Below, in pieces: positions 24,827 to 32,943 of a stretch of DNA of 35,515 bases. The stretch is from Synechococcus sp. CS-1329. GTDB taxonomy: Bacteria > Cyanobacteriota > Cyanobacteriia > PCC-6307 > Cyanobiaceae. The stretch's first letter is position 1. Each line of letters begins with the position of its first letter. Under the pieces are notes generated by a model that was given only the letters and a program-made list of their open reading frames with translations, did not search any database and was not told where the DNA came from. The DNA lies in assembly GCF_025128055.1 (NCBI RefSeq), contig NZ_JAHLYS010000008.1, positions 1-35,515 of the forward strand. Reading direction: 5' to 3'. A program made the translations under genes and the position numbers.

Positions 24827-26020
24827 GTGCTCAGCCTCTCGATGATCGTGCGCAACGAGGCGGGGCGCCTCGGCCGCTGCCTGGAGTCGGTGGCGGGCTT
24901 CGCCGATGAACTGGTGGTGGTGGACACCGGCTCGAGCGACGACACGGTGGCAGTGGCCGAAGGCCATGGTGCCCGGGTGGAGCGGATCCCCTGGCCGGGG
25001 GATTTCGCCCCCGCCCGCAACCAGGCGCTGGAATGGGTGCGGGGCAGCTGGGTGCTGGTGCTCGATGCCGATGAGCAGCTGCTGGAGGCGGCCAAGGAGC
25101 CCCTGCGGGCCCTGATGGCCGAGCCCGACATCCTCTTGATCAACCTGCTGCGTCAGGAGGTGGGTGCGCTGCAATCGCCCTACTCCAGCGTCAGCCGTCT
25201 GTTCCGCCGCCACCCGCAGATCCGCTGGAGCCGCCCGTATCACGCGATGGTCGATGACAGCGTGGTGGAGCTGCTGGCCCGCGAGCCCCACTGGTGCGTG
25301 GCGGATTGCCGGCAGCCGGCGATCCGCCATGAGGGCTACCGCCCGGAGCTGCTGGCCGATGGGCGCAAAGCCCGGCACCTGCGGCGGGCCATGGAGCAGG
25401 AGCTGCGGGACCACCCCGGTCAGGCCTATGCCAGCGCCAAACTCGGCGGCCTGGAGATCAGCGAGGGACGCGTGAAGCGCGGCATCAGCCTGCTGAAGGC
25501 CGGACTGGCCGGCTGCTCGCCTGGAGCCCATCCGGAGCGCTTTGAGCTGCTGCTGCACCTGGCCATGGCCGAGTCCAGCCGCCACCCCGGCCGGGCCGCC
25601 GCCCTCTACCGGGAAGCCCTGGAGCTGCCGCTGGACCCACGGCTGCAGGTGGCGGCACAGCTGAACCTGGCGGCGCTGCACCTGCAGGAGGGCGCCCCAG
25701 CGGAGGCCGCCCAGCTGGCGGAAGCCGCCACCCGCGGCGCCCCCGAGCTGGCCCTGGGCTGGTACAACCTCGGTCTGATCCGTCGCCGTCTCGGCGACAT
25801 CCGCGGCGCCCTGCAGGCCTACGACACCGCCCTGGGCCTCGCCCCTGAACACGCTGAAACCCACCAGAACCGGGCGGTGGCGCAGCTGCTGGCGGGTGAC
25901 ATCAGCGCAGCCCGCGCCAGCTTTCGCCAGGCCATCGCCCTGCTGCGCGATCAGGGCCAGACCAGCGCCGCCGAGCAGTTGCAGCGGCAGGCCGGGTCGA
26001 TGATGAGACTGGGCGACTGA
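24827..26020 (+). CDS. Family 2 glycosyltransferase fused to TPR repeats
   Basis: A 397-residue protein. The N-terminal GT-A domain (about 1-220) reads LSLSMIVRNEAGRLGRCLES, the nucleotide-sugar-binding VVDTGSSDDT, then WPGDFAPARNQALE and the metal-binding LDADEQ (D80-A-D82). The C-terminal half (about 225-397) carries tetratricopeptide-like helices, for instance LALGWYNLGLIRRRLGDIRGALQAYDTALGL. Acceptor and donor are unknown; related proteins glycosylate lipids or proteins. The start is a GTG at 24827-24829. The stop overlaps the hemD ATG by one base (TGATGG). Confidence 0.92.
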   Translation: MLSLSMIVRNEAGRLGRCLESVAGFADELVVVDTGSSDDTVAVAEGHGARVERIPWPGDFAPARNQALEWVRGSWVLVLDADEQLLEAAKEPLRALMAEPDILLINLLRQEVGALQSPYSSVSRLFRRHPQIRWSRPYHAMVDDSVVELLAREPHWCVADCRQPAIRHEGYRPELLADGRKARHLRRAMEQELRDHPGQAYASAKLGGLEISEGRVKRGISLLKAGLAGCSPGAHPERFELLLHLAMAESSRHPGRAAALYREALELPLDPRLQVAAQLNLAALHLQEGAPAEAAQLAEAATRGAPELALGWYNLGLIRRRLGDIRGALQAYDTALGLAPEHAETHQNRAVAQLLAGDISAARASFRQAIALLRDQGQTSAAEQLQRQAGSMMRLGD

Positions 26021-26817
26021 TGGAGGTGGCCGTGCTTTCAGGTCGAGTGGTGGCGGTGACGCGGGCCGAGCAGCAGCTGGGGGAGGCCCGGGCGCTGTTC
26101 GAGCGCGCCGGAGCCCGGGTGCTGGACCTCCCCGCCCTGGTGATCGGCCCTCCCGATGAATGGGGCCCCCTCGATGACGCCCTTGAGGAGCTGGAGGCCT
26201 TTCATTGGCTGGTGTTCTCCAGCATCAACGGGGTGGAGGCGGTGGAGCAGCGGTTGCAGCGGATCGGGCGCAACCTCAGCGATCGCCCCCGCGGCCTCAA
26301 GATCGCGGCGGTGGGCCGCAAGACCGGCGCGCGCCTGGAGCAGCTGGGGGCCCCCGCGGATTTCGTGCCGCCCAATTTCGTGGCCGACAGCCTGCTGGAG
26401 CATTTCCCGGTGTCGGGCTGGGGTCAGCGCCTGCTGCTGCCCAGGGTTCAGAGCGGCGGGCGCACGCTGCTGGCCGAAGCCTTCGCCGAAGCCGGGACGC
26501 GGGTGGTGGAGGTTGCCGCCTATGAGTCCAGCTGTCCGCCCCACCTGCCCCTGGCCACCGCCGCCGCCCTGCGCCAGGGCGACGTGGAAGCCATCACCTT
26601 CACCAGCGGCAAGACCGTGCGTCACAGCAGGCAACTGCTGCAACAGGACCTGGGGGAGCGCTGGCAGGAACTCCTGGCCAGGGTGGCCCTCGTTTCGATC
26701 GGCCCTCAGACCAGTGCCACCTGCCTGGAGCTGCTGGGCAGGGTGGACGCCGAAGCCGACCCCTACGACCTGGAGGGGCTGGTGGCGGCCTGCGGGCGCG
26801 CCCTGGGGGAGTGCTGA
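26020..26817 (+). CDS. hemD: Uroporphyrinogen-III synthase
   Basis: A 265-residue enzyme that closes and isomerises hydroxymethylbilane to uroporphyrinogen III, the common precursor of haem, chlorophyll, bilins and cobalamin. The two-domain HemD pattern is seen: VAVTRAEQQLGEARALFERAGARVLDLPAL at the N-terminus, WLVFSSINGVEAV, VGRKTGARLEQLGAPADFVP, and the second-domain AITFTSGKTVRHS and SIGPQTSATCLELLG. The sequence family is very divergent, but these blocks are diagnostic. The ATG at 26020 shares a base with the previous gene's stop. Confidence 0.94.
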   Translation: MEVAVLSGRVVAVTRAEQQLGEARALFERAGARVLDLPALVIGPPDEWGPLDDALEELEAFHWLVFSSINGVEAVEQRLQRIGRNLSDRPRGLKIAAVGRKTGARLEQLGAPADFVPPNFVADSLLEHFPVSGWGQRLLLPRVQSGGRTLLAEAFAEAGTRVVEVAAYESSCPPHLPLATAAALRQGDVEAITFTSGKTVRHSRQLLQQDLGERWQELLARVALVSIGPQTSATCLELLGRVDAEADPYDLEGLVAACGRALGEC

Positions 26818-26848
26818 GGGCCTGAGCCTGCAAAGGCCCACTTCGGCC

Positions 26849-27448
26849 TCAGAGCTCTGCGGTCACCATCTGGCTGCTGCCCTGACGCTGACGACCCTCC
26901 AGGGTGAGCCGGCCGCGCTGCAGATCGATCGAGGACACCCGCCACGCCTTGGGCAGGAGATCGGTGCTGCGGCCGCCGATATCGCCGATCACCAGGGACC
27001 CACTCTGATCGCCGAACTGAACAAGAGCCCTGGGCCGGCCGCCGCTGCTGATCACTCCCTGGAAGCGAAAACCAGCGGGCAACGTGAGAGCTGGGGTCGG
27101 CGGCGTGGGTTGCGCCGCCCTCCCGCCAGAGCCGGTGGCCGCAGCGGATTCAGACCTGCTGGCCGCGGGGGTGACCGCCAGTGGCGCGAAGGGATCAAGC
27201 CGGCCTGGGGGCCTCGCCGCCTCCAGCTGCTGGGCTGTGGGCAGCGGGGTGAACCCGGCCTCAGCAACGGCCTCAGAGCCAGAGCCAGAGAGAGATTCAG
27301 TGGCGGGCTCAGTGGCGGCCTCCGCAGCAGGCATGGGTGGGCTCGGCGACTGGCTCGTTGGAGGTGTGGGCGTCGTTGCACAGCCCGCCAGGCCAGCGAG
27401 CAGCGGCAGCAGCAACACCAGGCCGGTTCCGCCGGGCGCCGGTGTCAT
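26849..27448 (-). CDS. Proline-rich lipoprotein with a PilP/GspC-like C-terminal region
   Basis: A 199-residue protein. The N-terminus is a lipoprotein signal with lipobox LAGC, the lipidated Cys being C23. A low-complexity Pro/Ala/Ser/Glu linker runs to about residue 80. Then comes GRLDPFAPL at 82-90, similar to the GRRDPF motif of PilP inner-membrane lipoproteins. After a second linker a strand-rich block follows: FRFQGVISSGGRPRALVQFG, then GSLVIGDIGG and WRVSSIDLQRGRLTLEG. This layout resembles PilP or GspC periplasmic domains of type IV pili and type II secretion. Homology is inferred, not shown; it could be an unrelated outer-surface lipoprotein. It follows the SRPBCC gene and crtQ on the same strand. 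Confidence 0.75.
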   Translation of the reverse strand: MTPAPGGTGLVLLLPLLAGLAGCATTPTPPTSQSPSPPMPAAEAATEPATESLSGSGSEAVAEAGFTPLPTAQQLEAARPPGRLDPFAPLAVTPAASRSESAAATGSGGRAAQPTPPTPALTLPAGFRFQGVISSGGRPRALVQFGDQSGSLVIGDIGGRSTDLLPKAWRVSSIDLQRGRLTLEGRQRQGSSQMVTAEL

Positions 27449-27463
27449 ACCGGGCGGTGCCGC

Positions 27464-27910
27464 TCAGGGCAGGCCATGCTCCTGCTCCACAAGATCGCGG
27501 AAGCGATCCAGATTCGCCTGGAGTTCCCGGGTGACGATGCCTCCCAGGATGCTCGGCTCCATCAGCGGTGCCAGAACTCCCGGCAGCTCATAGCTCACGG
27601 TCAGCTTCACCATGGTGAGGCGATCCGACTGGGGGTAGAAGCGCACCGCCCCCTTGGTGGGCAGGCCTCCCACCGACTCCCAGTGCAGTTGCTGGGCTTC
27701 GATCCTCTGGGAGATGCGCGCCTTCCAGTGGAAGCGGAATCCCTGGGCCGCCAGGGTCCAGTCGGTGAGATCGGGATCATCAAGCGTGACCACCGATTCA
27801 ATCCAGCGCATCCAGAGCGGCATCGCTTCGAGATCGCTCCAGACCTCCCAGACCCGATCTGCCGGGGCCTTGATCTCCGTGGTCACACTGTGCTCGAGCC
27901 AACGTCCCAT
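27464..27910 (-). CDS. SRPBCC (START/Bet v1-like) family protein
   Basis: A 148-residue single-domain protein of the polyketide cyclase/dehydrase type, a helix-grip fold that binds hydrophobic ligands. Visible blocks are VTTEIKAPADRVWEVWSDLE, MPLWMRWIESV, LTDWTLAAQGFRFHWKARI, and the C-terminal VTRELQANLDRFRDLVEQE. The gene begins five bases after crtQ, and this neighbour pair is common in cyanobacteria (from memory). A role in carotenoid handling is therefore plausible but unproven. Confidence 0.88.
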   Translation of the reverse strand: MGRWLEHSVTTEIKAPADRVWEVWSDLEAMPLWMRWIESVVTLDDPDLTDWTLAAQGFRFHWKARISQRIEAQQLHWESVGGLPTKGAVRFYPQSDRLTMVKLTVSYELPGVLAPLMEPSILGGIVTRELQANLDRFRDLVEQEHGLP

Positions 27911-27915
27911 GCGGA

Positions 27916-29400
27916 TCAGGCCACCGCGACGGCTGAAGCCAGTCGCACCGGCTGATCGAGGATCGCGGCAGCCGCCAGTCGGCCACTCATCGTGGCTCCC
28001 TCCATCGAATCGATGTAATCCTGACGGGTGTAGCTGCCGGCCAGGAAGAAATTGGCCACCGGCGTGCGCTGCTCCGGTCGGAAGGGTTCCATGCCGGGGG
28101 CCTCGCGATACAACGACTGAGCCAGTTTGACCACGTTGCTCCAGATCAGCTTGAGATCACGGGCCGAGGGGAACAGCTCTCGCACCTGGGCGTCCACCAG
28201 GGCAGCGATCTCGTCGTTGCGGCGGGGGATCCAGGGATCACCGGGGGTGAGCACGCACTGGAGCAGGGAACCTTCCCCCTCCCGCCTGTAGTCGGCCGGG
28301 CTGGCCAGGGCCAGGTCGGCGAAACAGCTGAAATCGGCGTCGGCGGTGTACAGCAGGTTGTTCAGTCCGCTGGCGGTGCTGAGGTCACGGCGGGCGGCGG
28401 CATGGGCCTCGCCCTCTCCCAGCTCAGTCACCCAGCCGTCGTAGCGCAGCTGCACGGTGGCCACCGGCACCGCTTCGAGCCGGTAGATGTTCTCGAACTG
28501 GGCATAGCGGCGCCAGGAGGGCGGCAGCAGCCTCTGGATGCCGGGCACATCACAGGCGGCCAGATAGGCATCCGCCTCCACATGGATCTCGCCATCGGGG
28601 CTGCCCAGCTTCAGGCCCGTCACCTGAGGCGGCGCCTCAGGTGAGGCCCCCTCGTCGAAGCAGACCTCACTGACCCGGTGGCGCAGGTGCAGCCTGGCCC
28701 CACGGGCTTCGATGTAATCCAGAATGGGCTGGTGCAGCCAGCGGTGCGGCGAGCCCTTGAGCAGATTCAGCTTGGACGCCTCGGTCTTGGAGGCGAACAT
28801 CAGGAAGATGGTGAGCATGCAGCGGGCCGAGATGGCCTCGCAGTCGATGAAGCCCAGGGCATAGGCGATCGGATCCCACATCCGCTCGATGCTGCGCGCG
28901 CTGCCGCCATGGCCGAGGAACCAGTCGCGGAAGCTGATCCGATCGAGGGAGCGGATCACCCCCATCGCCCCCTCGTAATCCACCAGACCGCGCACGATTG
29001 GGCTGGTGCCCAGCGCCAGGGCATTGCGCAGCTTGTCGATCCAGTCGAGTTGCGGCGTGGTGAAGAAGGCCTTGAGACCGTTGAAGGGGGCGCCGATCGG
29101 GAAGCGGAAATCCAGTTCGCGCAGGTCGCCGCCCTTGTTCACGAACAGATGGGTGTGCTGCTTGGGCAGGAGGTTGCCGAAGGCCCCCACCTTGCGCATC
29201 AGGGCAAAGAGGTTGGCGTAGTTGAAGAAAAAGACGTGCAGGCCCATCTCGATGTGGTGGCCACCGTCATCGACCCAGCTGCCCACCTTGCCGCCCACGA
29301 ACGGGCGGGACTCGTAGAGGTCCACCTGGTGGCCGGCATCACAGAGATCGACAGCGGCTGAGAGACCGGCCAGACCCGCTCCGACGATGGCGACGCGCAC
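27916..29400 (-). CDS. crtQ: Zeta-carotene desaturase
   Basis: A 494-residue FAD-dependent desaturase of the plant-type carotenoid pathway, converting 9,9'-di-cis-zeta-carotene to prolycopene via neurosporene on the thylakoid membrane. The N-terminal Rossmann motif [17 protein letters not shown] is complete. Next come [20 protein letters not shown], a block shared with plant ZDS, and the [19 protein letters not shown] segment. The C-terminal FAD-binding [20 protein letters not shown] is also present. These, together with length, favour CrtQ over phytoene desaturase CrtP. The start is a GTG at 29398-29400, with GGAGTCAAGG as possible ribosome-binding sequence. It is divergent from an A-type Fe-S carrier gene across a 122-base region that holds an inverted repeat. 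Confidence 0.95.
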   Translation of the reverse strand: MRVAIVGAGLAGLSAAVDLCDAGHQVDLYESRPFVGGKVGSWVDDGGHHIEMGLHVFFFNYANLFALMRKVGAFGNLLPKQHTHLFVNKGGDLRELDFRFPIGAPFNGLKAFFTTPQLDWIDKLRNALALGTSPIVRGLVDYEGAMGVIRSLDRISFRDWFLGHGGSARSIERMWDPIAYALGFIDCEAISARCMLTIFLMFASKTEASKLNLLKGSPHRWLHQPILDYIEARGARLHLRHRVSEVCFDEGASPEAPPQVTGLKLGSPDGEIHVEADAYLAACDVPGIQRLLPPSWRRYAQFENIYRLEAVPVATVQLRYDGWVTELGEGEAHAAARRDLSTASGLNNLLYTADADFSCFADLALASPADYRREGEGSLLQCVLTPGDPWIPRRNDEIAALVDAQVRELFPSARDLKLIWSNVVKLAQSLYREAPGMEPFRPEQRTPVANFFLAGSYTRQDYIDSMEGATMSGRLAAAAILDQPVRLASAVAVA

Positions 29401-29423
29401 CCTTGACTCCTTCAGGTGTGCTG

Positions 29424-29484
29424 ACTCTATGGAGCCATCCGCGGCGGCTGCGGGGCACCAGAGTTCGGGTGGCCTCCATAGAGT
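29424..29484. promoter_or_regulatory. Inverted repeat in the crtQ/Fe-S carrier divergent promoter region
   Basis: ACTCTATGGAG (29424-29434) and its exact reverse complement CTCCATAGAGT (29474-29484) face each other across 39 bases. In each outward direction the arm contains TAGAGT, a TAnnnT -10-like element, placed upstream of crtQ (minus) or of the Fe-S carrier gene (plus). The arms may be paired -10 regions or an operator shared by both genes. No -35 boxes are clear. Confidence 0.5.
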
Positions 29485-29522
29485 GATTCGACATCCCGTT
29501 TCATCCGCCGCAGGCCTCGCCC

Positions 29523-29951
29523 ATGAGCAGCCCCAGCACAGAGACCCTCGCCCCGGTTCAGGAGGCCCTGGCCCCCGAGCTGGCCACCCACACCGGCAAG
29601 GACGGCAAGGGCATCCGCATCACCGAACCGGCCATGAAGCAGCTGGCCGCCCTGATGCAGCAGCAGGGCAACGACAAGCTGCTGCGGGTGGGGGTGCGCT
29701 CCGGTGGCTGCAGCGGCATGAGCTACACCATGGATTTCATCGACAGCGCCGCGATCCTCAGCGACGATGAGCTGTACATCTATGAGCCCAGCGGCTCCCC
29801 CAGCTTCCGGGTGGTGAGCGATCCCAAGAGCCTGCTGTACATCTACGGCATGCAGCTGGATTTCAGCTCGGCCCTGATCGGTGGTGGCTTCAACTTCACC
29901 AACCCCAATGCCAGCCAGACCTGCGGCTGCGGCAGCTCCTTCGCCGTCTGA
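29523..29951 (+). CDS. A-type iron-sulfur carrier (SufA/IscA/ErpA family)
   Basis: A 142-residue protein with the HesB-type domain from about residue 30. The three ligand cysteines are C63 (GGCSGMSY), C134 and C136 (CGCGSSF), with the usual spacing. Such proteins receive 2Fe-2S or 4Fe-4S clusters from the SUF scaffold and pass them to apoproteins. The first 25 residues form a non-conserved hydrophilic leader. No suf genes are adjacent, so the specific subfamily cannot be stated. Divergent from crtQ. Confidence 0.93.
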   Translation: MSSPSTETLAPVQEALAPELATHTGKDGKGIRITEPAMKQLAALMQQQGNDKLLRVGVRSGGCSGMSYTMDFIDSAAILSDDELYIYEPSGSPSFRVVSDPKSLLYIYGMQLDFSSALIGGGFNFTNPNASQTCGCGSSFAV

Positions 29952-30011
29952 TCCGCCGAAGGCCCGGCCCTCCAGCGTGGGAATCTGGGTGTCCCTCAGC
30001 TGCCGCAGCCG

Positions 30012-30440
30012 ATGACGGCCCCCGCCAAGTCTGCCGAATCCCTTTTTGATCAGGCCATCGGCCGCTACCAGCAGGGTGCTGCGGCCGCTGATGTGATCGA
30101 CGACTTTCTGACGATCACGGAGCAGGCTCCCCGGCTCTCGGCCGCCTGGACCTGCCTGTCCTGGCTGCAACTGCTCGAAGACCAACCCGAACCGGCCCTG
30201 CGCTCGGCCCGGATGGCGGTCAAGCTCAACCCCCAGGATCCCCAGTCACGGGTGAACCTCTGCCTGGCCATGCTCGAGTCGGGCGCCAAGGGAGTGCGGG
30301 AGCACATCGATCTCGTGCTGCGCATCACCGCCGTATCGCCTGAGCTGGCCAGCGAACTGAATGAGGCGCTCGCCGACGGGCTCAGGCGCCGTCCAGGCTG
30401 GACCTCGCTGGAGAAAGTTCAGGCCTGGCTGCAGGGTTGA
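30012..30440 (+). CDS. TPR-like protein
   Basis: A 142-residue small soluble protein with tetratricopeptide-type helical hairpins: SLFDQAIGRYQQGAAAADVI, LSAAWTCLSWLQLLEDQPEPALRSARMAVKLNPQDP, and VNLCLAMLESG. The 'x-KLNPQDP' turn is typical of TPRs. No transmembrane or signal segment is seen. It is placed before the LpxB-like gene with the stop at 30438-30440, only 17 bases before that gene's ATG, so a joint role is possible. The function is unknown. Confidence 0.82.
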   Translation: MTAPAKSAESLFDQAIGRYQQGAAAADVIDDFLTITEQAPRLSAAWTCLSWLQLLEDQPEPALRSARMAVKLNPQDPQSRVNLCLAMLESGAKGVREHIDLVLRITAVSPELASELNEALADGLRRRPGWTSLEKVQAWLQG

Positions 30441-30457
30441 TCCCCGGAGCCCTGCCG

Positions 30458-31684
30458 ATGGGCGATCGCCGCCGCCGCCTGCTGCTGCTCAGCAATGGCC
30501 ATGGAGAAGACCTCAGCGGCAGCCTGATCGGGCAGGAGTTGCAGCAGCGGGGGCTGGAGGTGGTAGCCCTGCCTCTGGTGGGCCATGGCAGCGCTTACCA
30601 GCAGGCCGGTCTGCCCGTGCTTGGCCGCACCCGCGAATTCAGCACCGGGGGCCTGGGTTACACCAGCCTCGGCGGACGCCTGACGGAACTGATGCAGGGC
30701 CAGGCCCTCTACCTGCTGGGCCAGCTGCTGCTGTTCTTCCGGGAAGCCCGCCACTGTGCCGCGGTGGTGGTTGTCGGCGATGTGATCCCCGTGCTGGCCG
30801 CCTGGTGCAGCCGCCGGCCGGGGATCACCTATCTGGTGGCCTACTCCAGCCACTACGAAGGCCGCCTGCGCCTGCCCTGGCCCTGCGGCCCCTGCCTGCG
30901 CAGCCGCCGCTTCCGACGGGTGTTCAGCCGCGATGCCTTCACCGCCACGGACCTGAGCCATCAGCTGGGTCGGCCGGTGGATTTTCTTGGCAACCCCTTC
31001 CTCGATCGGGTGCTGGAGAGTGCAGCGCCCCTCGAGGCCTCCCCAGCCGGGGCACCCATCCCGCGGCTGGGGCTGCTGCCGGGCAGTCGCCTGCCCGAGG
31101 CCCTGCGCAACGTCGAGTTGATGCTGCAAGTGCTCACTCGCCTGCCGGAGCACCTGCAGACCAGCGGCGGCCTGCGTCTGAATGCCGCTCTGGTGGGAGC
31201 AATCGATGCGGCGGCGGTGGCCCGGCTCAGCCGCCCCCTGGGCTGGAGCCTGGAGCCAGGGGGCTGCCTGCGCCGCGGCGCCCTGGAGCTGAGGCTGCAC
31301 TGGGGGGAGTTCCCGGCGGTGGTGCAGCAGGCCGACCTGCTGCTGGCCATGACCGGCACGGCCACGGAGCAGGCCGTGGGCCTGGGCAAACCCGTGCTGC
31401 AGCTGGCGGGGGGCGGCCCCCAGTTCAGCCCCAATTTCGCCGAAGCCCAGCGGCGCCTGCTGGGGCCCTCCCTGTTCAGCGCTGAAGGGGAGCCGGGCTC
31501 AGAGCGCAGCCTGGGGGGCACCGCCAAGCTGGTGGCTGAGGTGCTGCACCAGCTGCGGCACAGCGATCTGGCGGAGCGCTGCCGGCGCAATGGCCTGGAG
31601 CGCATCGGCGGGGCGGGCGGTGCGGCCAGGATGGCGGCGCAGATCCTGCAGGCCCTCGATGAACGCAAAGCCCCGCTCCAGTGA
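30458..31684 (+). CDS. Lipid-A-disaccharide synthase-related protein (TIGR03492-type)
   Basis: A 408-residue GT-B-fold protein of the cyanobacterial/plastid family related to LpxB. It begins LLLLSNGHGEDLSGSLIGQEL, a nucleotide-sugar-type loop. Next come VVALPLVGHGSAYQQAGLPV, VVVVGDVIPVLAAW, the C-terminal-half RLGLLPGSRLPEALRNVELML and LLLAMTGTATEQAVGLGKPVLQLAGGGPQF. These fit the family. The acceptor is unknown; true LpxB makes the lipid A disaccharide. The start is the ATG at 30458-30460; an in-frame TTG seven codons upstream, overlapping the TPR gene's stop, is less likely. The last 26 bases overlap the next gene. Confidence 0.9.
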   Translation: MGDRRRRLLLLSNGHGEDLSGSLIGQELQQRGLEVVALPLVGHGSAYQQAGLPVLGRTREFSTGGLGYTSLGGRLTELMQGQALYLLGQLLLFFREARHCAAVVVVGDVIPVLAAWCSRRPGITYLVAYSSHYEGRLRLPWPCGPCLRSRRFRRVFSRDAFTATDLSHQLGRPVDFLGNPFLDRVLESAAPLEASPAGAPIPRLGLLPGSRLPEALRNVELMLQVLTRLPEHLQTSGGLRLNAALVGAIDAAAVARLSRPLGWSLEPGGCLRRGALELRLHWGEFPAVVQQADLLLAMTGTATEQAVGLGKPVLQLAGGGPQFSPNFAEAQRRLLGPSLFSAEGEPGSERSLGGTAKLVAEVLHQLRHSDLAERCRRNGLERIGGAGGAARMAAQILQALDERKAPLQ

Positions 31685-31979
31685 TGCCGCAGGCCAAGAT
31701 GGCGGCAGCCCTGAAGCCCTGGCGCCGCGGTTGAAGCGCTGGATCGACACCGTGCTGGTGTTCAACGTGTTCCTGGTGATCGCCGGAGCGATCTGGTTCG
31801 CCGTGGCGGTGGCCCTGCACAGCCAGCATGTGGAGGCACCGCTGCAGTTGCTGCAGCGGCTCTGGGATCCCCTGTTCACCCCGGCGATCGGACTGCTGAT
31901 GGGGGCCGCCCTGCTCAGTGGGCTGCTGGGCTGGTGGCAGCGGCAAGGGCTGAGTCGAGATCGGGGTAGCGGAACCTGA
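31659..31979 (+). CDS. Small membrane protein with two helices
   Basis: A 106-residue protein starting at the ATG 31659-31661, inside the end of the LpxB-like gene. After a polar 30-residue N-terminus are two hydrophobic helices, TVLVFNVFLVIAGAIWFAVAV and FTPAIGLLMGAALLSGLLGW. I do not recognise the family. Its 3' end overlaps the epimerase gene on the other strand by 65 bases. Coding is supported by the helix pair and overlap with its neighbour; conservation is not checked. Confidence 0.7.
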   Translation: MNAKPRSSDAAGQDGGSPEALAPRLKRWIDTVLVFNVFLVIAGAIWFAVAVALHSQHVEAPLQLLQRLWDPLFTPAIGLLMGAALLSGLLGWWQRQGLSRDRGSGT

Positions 31980-32865
31980 ATCCCTCGGACTCCAGCCGCT
32001 CGGAGACCACCTGCTGGCCCTCCAGCACCACCGCGGCCCCATCGCCGAGCATCAGCTGCAGCACCGCCGCCGGCACCGGCAGCAGGCTGGGGCGCTTCAG
32101 TGCCCGGCCAAGGGCCGCCGCGAACGAGCCCATGCGCGCGGGCTGGGGCGCCACGGCGTTGTACACCCCCTGGTAAGCCGGGGTCTCGAGAGCGGTGGAG
32201 ATCAGCGCGCAGAGGTCGGTGCGCTGAATCCAGCTCATCCACTGGCGGCCGGAGCCGATCGGACCGCCCAGGCCGGAGCGGAACACCGGCAGCATTTTGC
32301 CGAGGGCGCCGCCATCGGGGCCAAGCACGATTCCGATCCGCAGCTTCACCACCCGGCAGTCGGTGGAAGCCTGATCAGCCGCCGCCTCCCAGTGAAGGCA
32401 GAGCTGGCCGAGCAGATCCGACGCCGCGGGGCTGGATTCACTGAAGCGGGCGTCCTCGCTGCTGCCGTAGTAGCCCACGGCTGAACCGTTGACCAGCACC
32501 CGGCCGGGCCTGGGATGGGCCTGGAGCGCCTCCACCAGATTCCTGGTGCTTCCCAGACGGCTGTCCAGCAGCCGTCGCCGTTGCGCCTCGCTCCAGCGCT
32601 TCTCCGCGATCGGTTCCCCAGCCAGATTCACCACCCCCTCCGCCTCGGCCACGGCGGCGAGCAGGGCAGGCTCCTGCCACGTGGCCGCCAGGGCGGGATC
32701 CGCCTGAATTCTCAGCAGGTCCGGATGGTCCAGCCCCGCCAGCGGCCGGCTCTGGCGGCTCACCACCACCAGCTGGTGCCCCCGAGCGAGCAGGTGGGGC
32801 ACCAGCTCACGCCCCACAAAACCCGTACATCCCAGCAGCAGCAGTCTCACGGGCCCAGGCAGCAC
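31915..32865 (-). CDS. TIGR01777-type NAD-dependent epimerase (YfcH-like)
   Basis: A 316-residue short-chain dehydrogenase-like protein with N-terminal nucleotide-binding motif LLLGCTGFVGRELVPHLL. It is followed by VVNLAGEPIAEKRWSEAQRRRLLDSR, SAVGYYGSSE, and the C-terminal LKRPSLLPVPAAVLQLMLG segment with ALIEGQ-like VVLEGQQVVSERL. This is the TIGR01777 family (YfcH), NAD(P)-dependent and of unknown substrate. The old description 'cell division inhibitor SulA' is unsupported. Divergent from ndhS, with 78 bases between. Confidence 0.92.
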   Translation of the reverse strand: MLPGPVRLLLLGCTGFVGRELVPHLLARGHQLVVVSRQSRPLAGLDHPDLLRIQADPALAATWQEPALLAAVAEAEGVVNLAGEPIAEKRWSEAQRRRLLDSRLGSTRNLVEALQAHPRPGRVLVNGSAVGYYGSSEDARFSESSPAASDLLGQLCLHWEAAADQASTDCRVVKLRIGIVLGPDGGALGKMLPVFRSGLGGPIGSGRQWMSWIQRTDLCALISTALETPAYQGVYNAVAPQPARMGSFAAALGRALKRPSLLPVPAAVLQLMLGDGAAVVLEGQQVVSERLESEGFRFRYPDLDSALAAATSPAAH

Positions 32866-32908
32866 ACACCACCGGCGAGGCTAGGGGGACCTAATGCCTG
32901 CGGAGAGG

Positions 32909-32926
32909 GCTTAGCTTGAGCTGAGC
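32909..32926 (+). promoter_or_regulatory. Hairpin and -10-like element before ndhS
   Basis: GCTTAGC (32909-32915) and GCTGAGC (32920-32926) form a seven-pair stem with one G-U and a TTGA loop, 17 bases before the ndhS ATG. TAGCTT at 32912-32917 fits TAnnnT. It may be the promoter, a 5' stem, or both. Confidence 0.35.
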
Positions 32927-32943
32927 GCAGTGTCGACTGTTCC

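Noticed and set aside
26818-26848. Possible terminator between convergent hemD and the lipoprotein gene
   Set aside because: Short GGGCCT/AGGCCC and AGGCC/GGCCT pairings exist, but none has a T-tract and the stems compete.
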